A stretch of DNA of 51,762 nt from Amycolatopsis taiwanensis DSM 45107. GTDB taxonomy: Bacteria > Actinomycetota > Actinomycetes > Mycobacteriales > Pseudonocardiaceae. Where the stretch lies: the NCBI RefSeq assembly GCF_000519205.1, contig NZ_JAFB01000050.1, positions 1-51,762 on the forward strand. Reading direction: 5' to 3'. The notes beneath the pieces were generated by a model, which saw only the letters and a list, made by a program, of their open reading frames with translations, was not told the origin of the DNA and ran no database searches. Positions within the stretch are counted from its first letter, which is position 1. Every line of letters starts with the position of its first letter. Positions 8,660-16,471 of this stretch are shown here, in pieces. Both the position numbers and the translations under genes were made by a program.

Positions 8660-8796
8660 CTATTCAGAGAACGTGTGCGGGTAGCCAGGCCGTGACATCC
8701 GTTGTCGGCTTCCGGTCGACGACGGCGGCCTGCCTCCCCGCCCACGTGCGGCGTCGTGGTGGGTTACCGGAGGTGACCGTCTCGCGTTGTGAATAG
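8660..8796. repeat. Nested-palindrome intergenic element, copy 2 (between the BMP and ATPase genes)
   Basis: A second copy of the element at 6119-6252. It has imperfect outer arms CTATTCAGAGAACG (8660-8673) and CGTTGTGAATAG (8785-8796). Its inner arms are ACGTGTGCGGG (8671-8681) and CCCGCCCACGT (8737-8747) with one mismatch. The 26-nt block 8724-8749 is identical to copy 1. Both copies have the same orientation on the plus strand although their host operons run in opposite directions. Confidence 0.7.
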
Positions 8797-8845
8797 TGGT
8801 CTCGTCTCGTGCACCGTCGGCAATCTCCGGGAGCATTTCACGCCT

Positions 8846-10393
8846 ATGAACAGCGCAGAACCGGTAGTCGAGCTGTCCGGGATCACCAAGCGATTTCCCG
8901 GCGTGGTCGCCAACTCCGACGTCAACCTCACCGTCCACGCGGGTGAGGTGCACGCGGTGTGCGGCGAGAACGGGGCCGGCAAGTCGACCCTGATGAAGAT
9001 CCTGTACGGGATGCAGCAGCCCGACGAGGGCACGATCTCGATCAACGGCAAGCCGGCCCGGCTGCGCAACCCGCAGGACGCGATCCGGCACGGGATCGGC
9101 ATGGTGCACCAGCACTTCATGCTCGCCGACAACCTGACCGTGCTGGAGAACGTGGTGCTCGGCGCGGAGCGGCTGCGGGGCATCGGCCGCCGGGCGCGGG
9201 CGCAGGTGGCCGAGATCGCCGCGTCGGTCAGCCTCACCGCGCCGTTGGACGCACTGGTGGAAACGCTGGGCGTGGCCGACCGGCAGCGGGTGGAGATCGT
9301 CAAGGTGCTCTACCGCGGCGCGCGGATCATCATCCTGGACGAGCCGACCGCGGTGCTGGTGCCGCAGGAGGTCGACGCGCTGTTCGAGACCGTGCGGTCG
9401 ATGACGGCCGACGGTTTCACCTTCATCTTCATTTCCCACAAGCTCGATGAAGTGCGTGCGATCGCGGACAGCGTCACCGTGATCCGGCGCGGCACCACCG
9501 TCGGTACGGCCGACCCGAAGCGGATCTCGTCCCATGAACTCGCCGAGATGATGGTCGGCGCCGAACTGCCCAGCCCGCAGACCGGCGAGTCCACCGTGAC
9601 CAGCCGTGAGGTGCTCCGGGTCGTGGACCTTCGGCTCGATGCGGAAGGCTCCACCCGCGCGTTGCTGGATCATGTCTCGTTCACCGTGCACGCGGGTGAG
9701 GTGCTCGGCATCGCCGGGGTCGAGGGCAACGGGCAGACGGAACTGGTCGAGACGATCATGGGCATCCGGCGGGCCACCTCGGGCACGATCGAGTTGGCCG
9801 ACGCTGACGGCCACGCCCGCGACCTGACGCGGCTGGGCACGCTGGAACGCCGCGAAGCGGGCGTCGGCTACATCGCCGAGGACCGCACGCGGCACGGGCT
9901 GTTGCTGACGCAACCGTTGTGGGTCAACCGGATTCTCGGCTACCAATCGCGCAAGCCGGTCTCGAAAGGACAGTTGCTGGACATCGCCGGGGCCCGCCGG
10001 GACACCGAGCGAATCGTGCGCGACTACGACGTGCGCACGCCCGGCATCGACGTGCCCGCGGCCGCGCTGTCCGGCGGGAACCAGCAGAAACTCGTGGTGG
10101 GCCGGGAGCTTTCCGGCGACCCGGTGCTGCTGATCGCCTCGCATCCGACCCGTGGTGTGGACGTCGGCGCGCAGGCGCTGATCTGGGAGCAGATCCGCGC
10201 CGCCCGGGCCGACGGGCTGGCGGTGCTGCTGATCTCGGCCGACCTCGACGAGCTGATCGGCCTGTCCGACACGATCCAGGTGATGCTGCGCGGGCGCCTG
10301 GTGCGCCAGGCGGATCCGGCCACCGTGACGCCGCAGGAACTGGGCTCGGCGATGACGGGCCTGGGAGGCTACCGGTCGGAGGAGCCCGCGTGA
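8846..10393 (+). CDS. ABC transporter ATP-binding protein, double NBD, BMP-nucleoside/sugar class
   Basis: A 515-residue cytoplasmic ATPase with two nucleotide-binding domains, as in the RbsA/NupO class. NBD1 has Walker A GENGAGKST (about 41-49), a degenerate signature region LGVADRQRVEI and Walker B IIILDEPTAVL. NBD2 (from about 260) has the reduced Walker A GVEGNGQTE, signature LSGGNQQK and LLIASHPTRGVDVGA in place of the usual Walker B. I start at ATG 8846 (MNSAEPVVEL); the ATG at 8789 would begin inside the repeat element. It powers the importer formed with the flanking lipoprotein and permeases. Confidence 0.92.
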   Translation: MNSAEPVVELSGITKRFPGVVANSDVNLTVHAGEVHAVCGENGAGKSTLMKILYGMQQPDEGTISINGKPARLRNPQDAIRHGIGMVHQHFMLADNLTVLENVVLGAERLRGIGRRARAQVAEIAASVSLTAPLDALVETLGVADRQRVEIVKVLYRGARIIILDEPTAVLVPQEVDALFETVRSMTADGFTFIFISHKLDEVRAIADSVTVIRRGTTVGTADPKRISSHELAEMMVGAELPSPQTGESTVTSREVLRVVDLRLDAEGSTRALLDHVSFTVHAGEVLGIAGVEGNGQTELVETIMGIRRATSGTIELADADGHARDLTRLGTLERREAGVGYIAEDRTRHGLLLTQPLWVNRILGYQSRKPVSKGQLLDIAGARRDTERIVRDYDVRTPGIDVPAAALSGGNQQKLVVGRELSGDPVLLIASHPTRGVDVGAQALIWEQIRAARADGLAVLLISADLDELIGLSDTIQVMLRGRLVRQADPATVTPQELGSAMTGLGGYRSEEPA

Positions 10394-10407
10394 ACCCGCT
10401 TCATGTC

Positions 10408-10454
10408 ATGAGTGACCCGTTACGGACGAAAAACGGTACGAACGAGTCACTCAT
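10408..10454. repeat. 47-nt stem-loop element, copy 1
   Basis: Arms ATGAGTGACCCGTT (10408-10421) and AACGAGTCACTCAT (10441-10454) pair with one mismatch around a 19-nt loop. The same arms with the same loop length occur at 47314-47360. A degenerate direct repeat continues the pattern to about 10505: GAACGAGTCACTCATGAAC is followed by GAACGGGACCACTCGTGAAC. It lies in the 127-nt gap between the ATPase gene and the first permease gene. Confidence 0.7.
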
Positions 10455-10520
10455 GAACCAGCGTCCCGCACGAACGGGACCACTCGTGAACCGGGCGTCC
10501 CGCAAGACACAGGAGACGGC

Positions 10521-11609
10521 ATGACTTCCTGGCGTACCAAGGTTCTTCCGCCGCTGCTGGCGATCGTGTTCTCGCTGCTGATCTGCTCGATCGCGTTGGT
10601 GATCTCGGGCGCGGACCCGCTGCGGGCCTACGGCACGATGGTCGGCGAGCTGGGCAAGGGCACCACCGCGATCGACACGGTGAACCTGGCGACGGTCTAC
10701 TACCTGTCCGGCCTCGCGGTGGCCATCGGCTTCCAGATGAACCTGTTCAACATCGGGGTCGAGGGCCAGTACCGGTTCGCCGCGATCGTGGCGGCCATCG
10801 TCGGTGGCGCGCTGCACCTGCCGCCGGTGCTCCACACGCTGGTGATCATTTTGGTCGCGGTGTTCGCCGGCGCGCTCTACGCGGCGCTGCCCGCCGTGCT
10901 CAAGGTGCAGCGCGGGGTCAGCGAGGTGATCTCGACGATCATGCTCAACGCGATCGTGGCCGGGATCGTGGCGTTTTTGATCAACCCGGCCCAGTTCGGC
11001 GTGCTCACCGGCAACAACCTGCGTACCCAGCAGATCGACCCCTCGGGCCGGGTGCCGGGTGTCCCCATCGGCGGGGCCACGCTGTTCGGTTTCGCCTTCA
11101 TCGCCCTGCTGGTCGGCGTCGCCTACTGGTTCATGCTCAACCGCACCCGGTTCGGGTTCGAACTGAAGGCCAGCGGTGAGTCCGCGACGGCGGCGGCCGC
11201 GGGCGGCGTGAACGCGAAGCGGATGACGCTCATCGCGATGCTGCTGTCCGGCGGCGTGGCCGGCCTGATCGCCATGCCCGAACTTCTCGGCCGTGACTTC
11301 AGCTACGCGATCACCTCGACACAGGGCTACGGCTTCACCGGTATCGCCGTCGCGCTGCTGGGCCGTAACCATCCGGGCGGGATCGCGCTGGGCGCGCTGC
11401 TGTGGGCGTTCCTGGACCGGTCGGCGGTCTCGCTGGAGCAGGTGAACGTGCCCAAGGAGATCGCCACGATCATGCAGGGCGCGATCGTGTTGTCCGTCGT
11501 CGTGGCCTACGAGGTCGTCCGGCGCGCCGACCTGGCCGCGATGCAACGCCGGGTGGGCCGCGCGCTGACCGGGCGGCCAGCGAGTGTTCAGGAAGGGGGT
11601 GCGGTCTGA
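10521..11609 (+). CDS. ABC transporter permease, BMP-nucleoside type, subunit 1
   Basis: A 362-residue integral membrane protein of the BPD_transp_2 (RbsC/NupP-like) family, with about nine hydrophobic segments starting at residues 8-30. The family motif GFQMNLFNIGVEGQY (about 72-86) and the loop LRTQQIDPSGRVPGV are visible, as is the FGFELKASGESATAAAAGGVNAKR coupling region (about 213-236). Start ATG 10521 follows AGGAGA. It forms the heterodimeric channel with the next gene, whose ATG overlaps this stop (TGATG). Confidence 0.9.
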   Translation: MTSWRTKVLPPLLAIVFSLLICSIALVISGADPLRAYGTMVGELGKGTTAIDTVNLATVYYLSGLAVAIGFQMNLFNIGVEGQYRFAAIVAAIVGGALHLPPVLHTLVIILVAVFAGALYAALPAVLKVQRGVSEVISTIMLNAIVAGIVAFLINPAQFGVLTGNNLRTQQIDPSGRVPGVPIGGATLFGFAFIALLVGVAYWFMLNRTRFGFELKASGESATAAAAGGVNAKRMTLIAMLLSGGVAGLIAMPELLGRDFSYAITSTQGYGFTGIAVALLGRNHPGGIALGALLWAFLDRSAVSLEQVNVPKEIATIMQGAIVLSVVVAYEVVRRADLAAMQRRVGRALTGRPASVQEGGAV

Positions 11610-12898
11610 TGGCACTGGGCCCCAACAACTCGCCGGCGGGCACGCTTTCGCCCGCGCCGGTCACCATGCCGTCGGCGCCGCGGAAACGGCGCCTGCCGGG
11701 CTGGGCGCGTGGCGTCCTGTGGGCGGTCGGCGTGATCGCCGTGCTGTCGACCGCGTCCTACCTGACCGGTGTCAACACGTTGACGTCCACGAACATGTCG
11801 CAGATCGCGGTGCGCCTGGCGCTGCCGATCCTGCTGGCCGGGCTGGGCGGCCTGTGGTCCGAGCGGTCCGGGGTGGTGAACATCGGGCTCGAGGGCATGA
11901 TGATCCTCGGTACCTGGGGCGCGGCCTTCGGCGCGTACTACGGCGGCGTGTGGGTTGGGCTGGGCGCGGCGATCCTGTGCGGTGCGCTGGGCGGGCTGCT
12001 GCACGCGGTGGCCACGGTCACGTTCAACGTCAACCACATCGTCTCCGGTGTCGCGATCAACCTGCTGGGGCTCGGCGTCGCGAAGTACCTTTCGACGCTC
12101 ATTTTCCAGCCGCTGTCGGGCAACCCCCGGCAGTCGCCGCCGGTGCCGACCTTCGACACCTACTCGGCGAGCTTCCTGTCGGACTGGCTCAGCGGCTTGG
12201 AAAAGCAGCAGCGGGTCGGCATCTCGGACGCGGCCGGCCTGATCAACGGCCTGATCACCGGAGTCTCGCCGCTGACGATGATCGCGATCGTGCTGGTGCC
12301 GGTGAGCTACCTGGTGTTGTGGCGGACCCGGTTCGGCCTGCGGCTGCGGTCGTGCGGGGAGAACCCGGTGGCGGCCGAATCGCTCGGCGTCTCCGTGTAC
12401 CGGTACAAGTACCTGGCGGTCCTGATCTCCGGCGGGCTGGCCGGGATGGGTGGCGCCTCGCTGGTCCTGCTCTCGGGCGGCGCCGGCTACCTGGAGGGCC
12501 AGACGAACAACCGGGGCTACATCGGCCTGGCCGCGATGATCTTTGGGAACTGGCGTCCCGGCGGGCTGGTGGGCGGCGCGGCGCTGTTCGGGTACGCGGA
12601 CGGCCTGCAGCTCTCCGGCGGCGGCAAAGCGGTGCTGGCGCTGATGTACGGCATGGTGCTGCTGCTCGTGGTGCTCGTGGTGGTGCAGCTGATCCGGCGG
12701 AAGTGGCTGGCCGCCGCGCTGGGCGTGGCGGGCGCCGGGGTGCTGTACTGGATCTATTGGGCCAACGAAGATCTGCCGAGCGACCTGACGCCGTACACCG
12801 CGCACTTCGTGACTTTGATCGTGCTCGCCACGGCGTCCCAGCGATTGCGAATGCCGCGCGCCGACGGCGTGGGCTACCGGCGTGGTGAAGGGGGTTGA
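11609..12898 (+). CDS. ABC transporter permease, BMP-nucleoside type, subunit 2
   Basis: A 429-residue partner of the upstream permease (NupQ-like). A soluble N-terminal leader of about 35 residues precedes the first membrane segment (WARGVLWAVGVIAVLSTASYL). SERSGVVNIGLEGMMILGTWGAAFGAY is the family hallmark at about 88-115, and LRLRSCGENPVAAESLGVSVYRYKY is the ATPase-coupling region. Start ATG 11609 follows GGAAGGGGG and overlaps the previous stop. The C terminus has extra hydrophobic segments (about 340-405) beyond the core. Its stop precedes the cdd start by two bases, so cdd is probably co-translated. Confidence 0.9.
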   Translation: MALGPNNSPAGTLSPAPVTMPSAPRKRRLPGWARGVLWAVGVIAVLSTASYLTGVNTLTSTNMSQIAVRLALPILLAGLGGLWSERSGVVNIGLEGMMILGTWGAAFGAYYGGVWVGLGAAILCGALGGLLHAVATVTFNVNHIVSGVAINLLGLGVAKYLSTLIFQPLSGNPRQSPPVPTFDTYSASFLSDWLSGLEKQQRVGISDAAGLINGLITGVSPLTMIAIVLVPVSYLVLWRTRFGLRLRSCGENPVAAESLGVSVYRYKYLAVLISGGLAGMGGASLVLLSGGAGYLEGQTNNRGYIGLAAMIFGNWRPGGLVGGAALFGYADGLQLSGGGKAVLALMYGMVLLLVVLVVVQLIRRKWLAAALGVAGAGVLYWIYWANEDLPSDLTPYTAHFVTLIVLATASQRLRMPRADGVGYRRGEGG

Positions 12899-12900
12899 CG

Positions 12901-13326
12901 GTGTCCAATTCGGACTCTTCGGTGGATTCTTCGATGGCTGCCGAAGTGGACTGGGCGGGGCTGCGCTCGTGGGCGGTCGACGCCGCGGACAGCGCCTACG
13001 CGCCGTATTCCGGGTTGAAGGTCGGCGTCGCGGGGTTGGTCGACGACGGCCGGATCGTGCTGGGCTGCAACGTGGAGAACGCCTCCTACGGGCTCGGGTT
13101 GTGCGCCGAGTGCACGATGGCCGGGCAACTGCGGCTGTCCGGCGGCGGGCGGCTGGTCGCCCTCGCCTGCCGGTCGGGCGCCGGTGAACTGCTGATGCCC
13201 TGCGGCCGGTGCCGTCAGGTGCTCTACGAGCTCGGCGGCCCGGACTGCCTGGTGGACACCCCGTCCGGCGTGCAGCCGATGTCGTCGGTGCTGCCGGACG
13301 CGTTCGGACCGGAGGACTTACCGTGA
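12901..13326 (+). CDS. cdd: Cytidine deaminase
   Basis: A 141-residue zinc enzyme that converts cytidine or deoxycytidine to uridine or deoxyuridine. SAYAPYSGLKVGVAGL, GCNVENASYGLGLCAECTM (catalytic CAE with zinc Cys) and LMPCGRCRQVLYE (PCxxC zinc ligands) are all intact. I choose GTG 12901, which has GAAGGGGG at good spacing; a TTG at 12895 overlapping the permease stop would add two residues. Its position directly behind the nucleoside permease and ahead of deoA makes it part of the salvage operon. Confidence 0.95.
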   Translation: MSNSDSSVDSSMAAEVDWAGLRSWAVDAADSAYAPYSGLKVGVAGLVDDGRIVLGCNVENASYGLGLCAECTMAGQLRLSGGGRLVALACRSGAGELLMPCGRCRQVLYELGGPDCLVDTPSGVQPMSSVLPDAFGPEDLP

Positions 13327-13495
13327 AACTGTGTCAAGTCGCGGCTCCCAAACCGATCACCGAGCGCGCCCCGGCCGTCAGGCCCGCTGTCGGGGCGGCG
13401 GGGCGCCATTCCAGAGCGAGGTGAGTCAAATTCGTCAGGAGCGCCCTGTCGACACGATCGCGGTCGCGCGCAAAGCCGCGAAAGAACGACCTGCC

Positions 13496-14986
13496 ATGAC
13501 GTTCACCGCGGTCGAAGTCATCCGGGCCAAGCGGGACGGTGCGCGACTGACCGGCGAGCAGATCGACTGGGTCATCGACGCCTACACGCGCGGCGCGGTG
13601 GCCGAGGAGCAGATGTCCGCGCTGGCGATGGCGATCTTCCTGAACGGTATGGACGCGGGGGAGATCGCGGCCTGGACCGGCGCGATGATCGACTCCGGTG
13701 ACCGGCTCACCCTCGACGTGCCGCGCCCGACCGTGGACAAGCACTCGACCGGTGGCGTCGGCGACAAGATCACCCTGCCGCTGGCGCCGCTGGTCGCGAC
13801 CTGCGGCGCCGCCGTGCCGCAGCTGTCCGGTCGCGGGCTCGGGCACACCGGCGGAACCCTGGACAAGCTGGAGTCCATTCCGGGCTGGCGGGCCGAGCTG
13901 TCCGCGGGTGAGATCCGGCGCCAGCTGACCGACGTCGGCGCCGTGGTGTGCGCGGCGACCGAGGGCCTCGCACCGGCGGACCGCAAGCTGTACGCCCTGC
14001 GGGACGTGACCGGAACCGTCGAGTCGATCCCGTTGATCGCGAGCTCGATCATGAGCAAGAAGATCGCGGAGGGTGCTTCCGGACTGGTGCTGGACGTCAA
14101 GAGCGGGTCCGGCGCGTTCATGAAAACCGAGGAGCAGGCCCGGGAACTCGCGCGCACGCTGGTCGAGATCGGCACCGCGCACGGGGTGGCCACGACCGCC
14201 CTGCTGACCGACATGAGTACCCCGCTGGGGCGCGCGGTGGGCAACGCGGTGGAGGTGGCCGAGGCGGTCGAGGTGCTGCGCGGCGGCGGGCCGCCGGACG
14301 TGGTCGAGCTGACCTGCGCGCTGGCGCGGGAGATGCTGGCGCTGGCCGGGTTGTCCACAGTGGATCCTGCTGCGGTGCTGGCTTCGGGACAGGCGTACGA
14401 AACCTGGTGCCGGATGATCCGTGCCCAGGGCGGCGACCCGGATGCGCCGCTGCCCTCGCCGAAGCACGTGCACGTCGTGACGGCCGACCGTGACGGCGTG
14501 CTGACGGCGCTCGACGCCTATGCGGTCGGGGTGGCCGCGTGGCGGCTCGGCGCCGGCCGGACCCGCCGCGAGGACTCCGTCCAGCACGCGGCGGGCATCC
14601 TGTGCCACGCCAAGCCGGGGGAGGCCGTCGTGTCCGGCCAGCCGTTGCTGGAACTCCACACGGACACACCCGATGCGGTCCCGGCCGCCCTCGCGGTGCT
14701 GGAAAGCGCTTTCACAATCGCCGAGAACGGCTCGGACCCAGGCATCGCCGACAACCGCTCCGGACAAGGCACCGCCCAAGACCGCTCCGGACACGGGATC
14801 GCCAAAGACCGCTCCGGACAAGGGATCGCCGAAGACCGCTCCGGGCAAAGCGAGGCCCCCGCCACTTCGGCCCGGACCGTTCCGCGCGGGCAGACCGTTC
14901 CAGCCCGGACCGTTTCGGGCAAGGGCATCGTCCTCGACGTGCTACGCGGCTCCTCCCAGACCACCGCGAGTCCCCCACTCCCGTAG
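13496..14986 (+). CDS. deoA: Thymidine/pyrimidine-nucleoside phosphorylase with repeat-expanded C terminus
   Basis: A 496-residue protein, about 55-70 longer than usual. It splits thymidine or deoxyuridine with phosphate into base and deoxyribose-1-phosphate. Intact motifs are VDKHSTGGVGDKITLPLAP (about 80-98), LSGRGLGHTGGTLDKLESIPG (about 108-128, substrate and phosphate contacts) and MSKKIAEGASGLVLDVKSGSGAF. After AFTIAE (about residue 410) the sequence enters five 9-residue repeats (DRSGQGIAE type; 14726-14860) and an Arg/Thr/Val-rich stretch. It then returns to a normal last strand, GIVLDVLR. The final residues TASPPLP and the TAG stop lie in the first units of the 22-nt intergenic array. 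Start ATG 13496 leaves a 169-nt gap after cdd. Confidence 0.9.
   Translation: MTFTAVEVIRAKRDGARLTGEQIDWVIDAYTRGAVAEEQMSALAMAIFLNGMDAGEIAAWTGAMIDSGDRLTLDVPRPTVDKHSTGGVGDKITLPLAPLVATCGAAVPQLSGRGLGHTGGTLDKLESIPGWRAELSAGEIRRQLTDVGAVVCAATEGLAPADRKLYALRDVTGTVESIPLIASSIMSKKIAEGASGLVLDVKSGSGAFMKTEEQARELARTLVEIGTAHGVATTALLTDMSTPLGRAVGNAVEVAEAVEVLRGGGPPDVVELTCALAREMLALAGLSTVDPAAVLASGQAYETWCRMIRAQGGDPDAPLPSPKHVHVVTADRDGVLTALDAYAVGVAAWRLGAGRTRREDSVQHAAGILCHAKPGEAVVSGQPLLELHTDTPDAVPAALAVLESAFTIAENGSDPGIADNRSGQGTAQDRSGHGIAKDRSGQGIAEDRSGQSEAPATSARTVPRGQTVPARTVSGKGIVLDVLRGSSQTTASPPLP
14726..14860 (+). repeat. 27-nt coding tandem repeat inside deoA
   Basis: Five consecutive 27-nt units (14726, 14753, 14780, 14807, 14834) encode NGSDPGIAD, NRSGQGTAQ, DRSGHGIAK, DRSGQGIAE and DRSGQSEAP. 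The middle three are nearly identical and the first and last are degenerate. The unit length is a multiple of three, so gain or loss of units keeps the frame. Confidence 0.9.
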
Positions 14987-15206
14987 CGCGTGTCCCACGT
15001 TCCGGTAGCGCGTGTCCCACGTTCCGGTAGCGCGTGTCCCACGTTCCCGTCGTGCGTGTCCCCCACTCCCGTAGCGCGAGTCCCACACTCCGGTAGACCG
15101 AAACGTGGGACTCACCGCGACGGGAATGTGGGACTCACGCGACCCGAAGGTGGGACTCGCAGGACGGGAGTGGGGGACACGCGCGACGGGAGTGGGGGAC
15201 TCGCGC
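14962..15206. repeat. 22-nt inverted tandem array between convergent genes
   Basis: Six 22-nt units in one orientation run 14962-15093 (core TGTCCCACGTTCC). After an 8-nt centre, about five units follow in the opposite orientation to 15206 (core GGGAGTGGGGGAC). The array can fold into a stem of about 100 bp. It starts inside the last seven codons of deoA and ends against the stop codon of the convergent coiled-coil gene, so it probably terminates transcription from both sides. Confidence 0.8.
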
Positions 15207-16292
15207 CTAGGACTCGGTGGACTCTTCGGTGGACTCGGCCTTCTTGGTCTCGGCGCCCTTGGTGGTACGTCCGCGGCTGGCGCGACGCGGCTGGCGCGGT
15301 GCCGGAGCCGGCGCGGCGATCTGCGGGACGGCGGGGCCGCCGCCGAGCATCAGCTCCGCGAAGGTCGCCATCGCCTCGTCCAACTGGCCACCGATCCGCC
15401 GCTCGGACTCCTCGTTGTGCCGGCGCACCACCGAACTCACCGAGTCGGCGTCGGGACGGGCGGAAAGCGTCTCTTCGACCCGGGCCAACCCGCTCTTCAC
15501 CGTGCCACCGAGGTCACCGAAGTGCGTGGAGACACCGTTTTCGACCTTGTCGATGCGTTCGGACAGCTGGTCGAGACCGCTGGTGATCTGGTCCAGGCGC
15601 GCGGAGAGCGCTTCCAGGCGCTGGGACGAGTCGATCATCTCGCCGGTCTCTTCCAAGGCGGTGCGCAGCGCCTGCGCGGTCGAGTCGATCCGTTCGCGAG
15701 TGGTGGTCTCGAGCGCCTCGACCCGGGACTTCAGGTCGCCGTCCCCGCTCTCGACCCGGTCACGCAGCGACGCCTCGGCCAGCTCGATGCGCTCCTTGAC
15801 CGGGCCGTGCACGGCCGCGGGCAGCGCGTCGAGCTTCGCGTCCTGCTTGTCCAGGTGCCCGTTCAGCTCGTCGAGCCGACGGTGGATGCTCTCCAGCTTG
15901 TCCTCGAGCCCGTCCATCCGCCCGGCGACGCCCTCGAACCGGGCCGCCACGCCGTCGAGCCGGCCATCCAGCTGCGCGAAGGGCTTGGCCAGCTTGTCGA
16001 CCACGCTCTCCACCGCGCGAGCCAGGTCGGCAAGCGCGTTGTCCTGCGCTTCGAGCTTGGACATGGCCTCGTCCAGACGCTCGGCGAGGACGCTGACCTC
16101 GGTCCGGTCCGGCAGCTCGGACAGCCGCTTGCGGACCGCGCCCAGCGAATCCACGGGCGCCAGGCGGGCATAGATGTCGTCGAGCGCGTCGAAGATCTGC
16201 TGCTGCTCGCTCTCACGGACTTCGGCCGCGCGCACCAGCATGTTGCGCATCCGGTCGAAGGACGGGGCTCCGATGTGGTTGTCACTGGTCAC
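15207..16292 (-). CDS. Coiled-coil protein of unknown function
   Basis: A 361-residue protein without signal peptide or membrane segment. Residues about 20-300 are almost continuous heptad-like helix rich in Glu, Leu, Arg and Asp, with repeated patterns such as LDGRLDGVAARFEGVAGRMDGLEDKLESI. The C terminus is low-complexity and mixed-charge: an Ala/Pro stretch (PQIAAPAPAPRQP), a basic stretch, then an acidic ESTEESTES tail. The apolipoprotein-like pattern is compositional and does not show function. GTG 16292 has AAGGA at 7 nt. It lies between deoA and add but on the opposite strand, so it is not part of their transcript. A scaffold or cell-envelope role is a guess. Confidence 0.75.
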   Translation of the reverse strand: MTSDNHIGAPSFDRMRNMLVRAAEVRESEQQQIFDALDDIYARLAPVDSLGAVRKRLSELPDRTEVSVLAERLDEAMSKLEAQDNALADLARAVESVVDKLAKPFAQLDGRLDGVAARFEGVAGRMDGLEDKLESIHRRLDELNGHLDKQDAKLDALPAAVHGPVKERIELAEASLRDRVESGDGDLKSRVEALETTTRERIDSTAQALRTALEETGEMIDSSQRLEALSARLDQITSGLDQLSERIDKVENGVSTHFGDLGGTVKSGLARVEETLSARPDADSVSSVVRRHNEESERRIGGQLDEAMATFAELMLGGGPAVPQIAAPAPAPRQPRRASRGRTTKGAETKKAESTEESTES

Positions 16293-16471
16293 TGCGGTGT
16301 CCTTCGTCGGCGGGGAAAAAGAGACATTGTGCGAAGCTTAGCCATTGCGGAATTGCTGGTGGAGCCGTGCCCCCTTTGACCGCCCGTGGGTGCCCGGCTC
16401 ATTAGCGTATGTTGCGGATTGGTCACGGAGTTCCGGTCACGTCCGGGTGCTGCCGCGAGTACGGTTGACCC

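Noticed and set aside
6694..8745. A long minus-strand frame (683 codons) running from within the BMP-ATPase spacer through the BMP gene into sdhC
   Set aside because: Its first 500 residues are a low-complexity Arg/Asp/Val-rich mirror of the BMP lipoprotein gene; only the end from 7140 is real (sdhC).
8660..10144. Minus-strand frame of 494 codons opposite the ABC ATPase gene
   Set aside because: The plus strand encodes clear Walker and signature motifs; the opposite frame is the usual high-GC shadow with no domain pattern.
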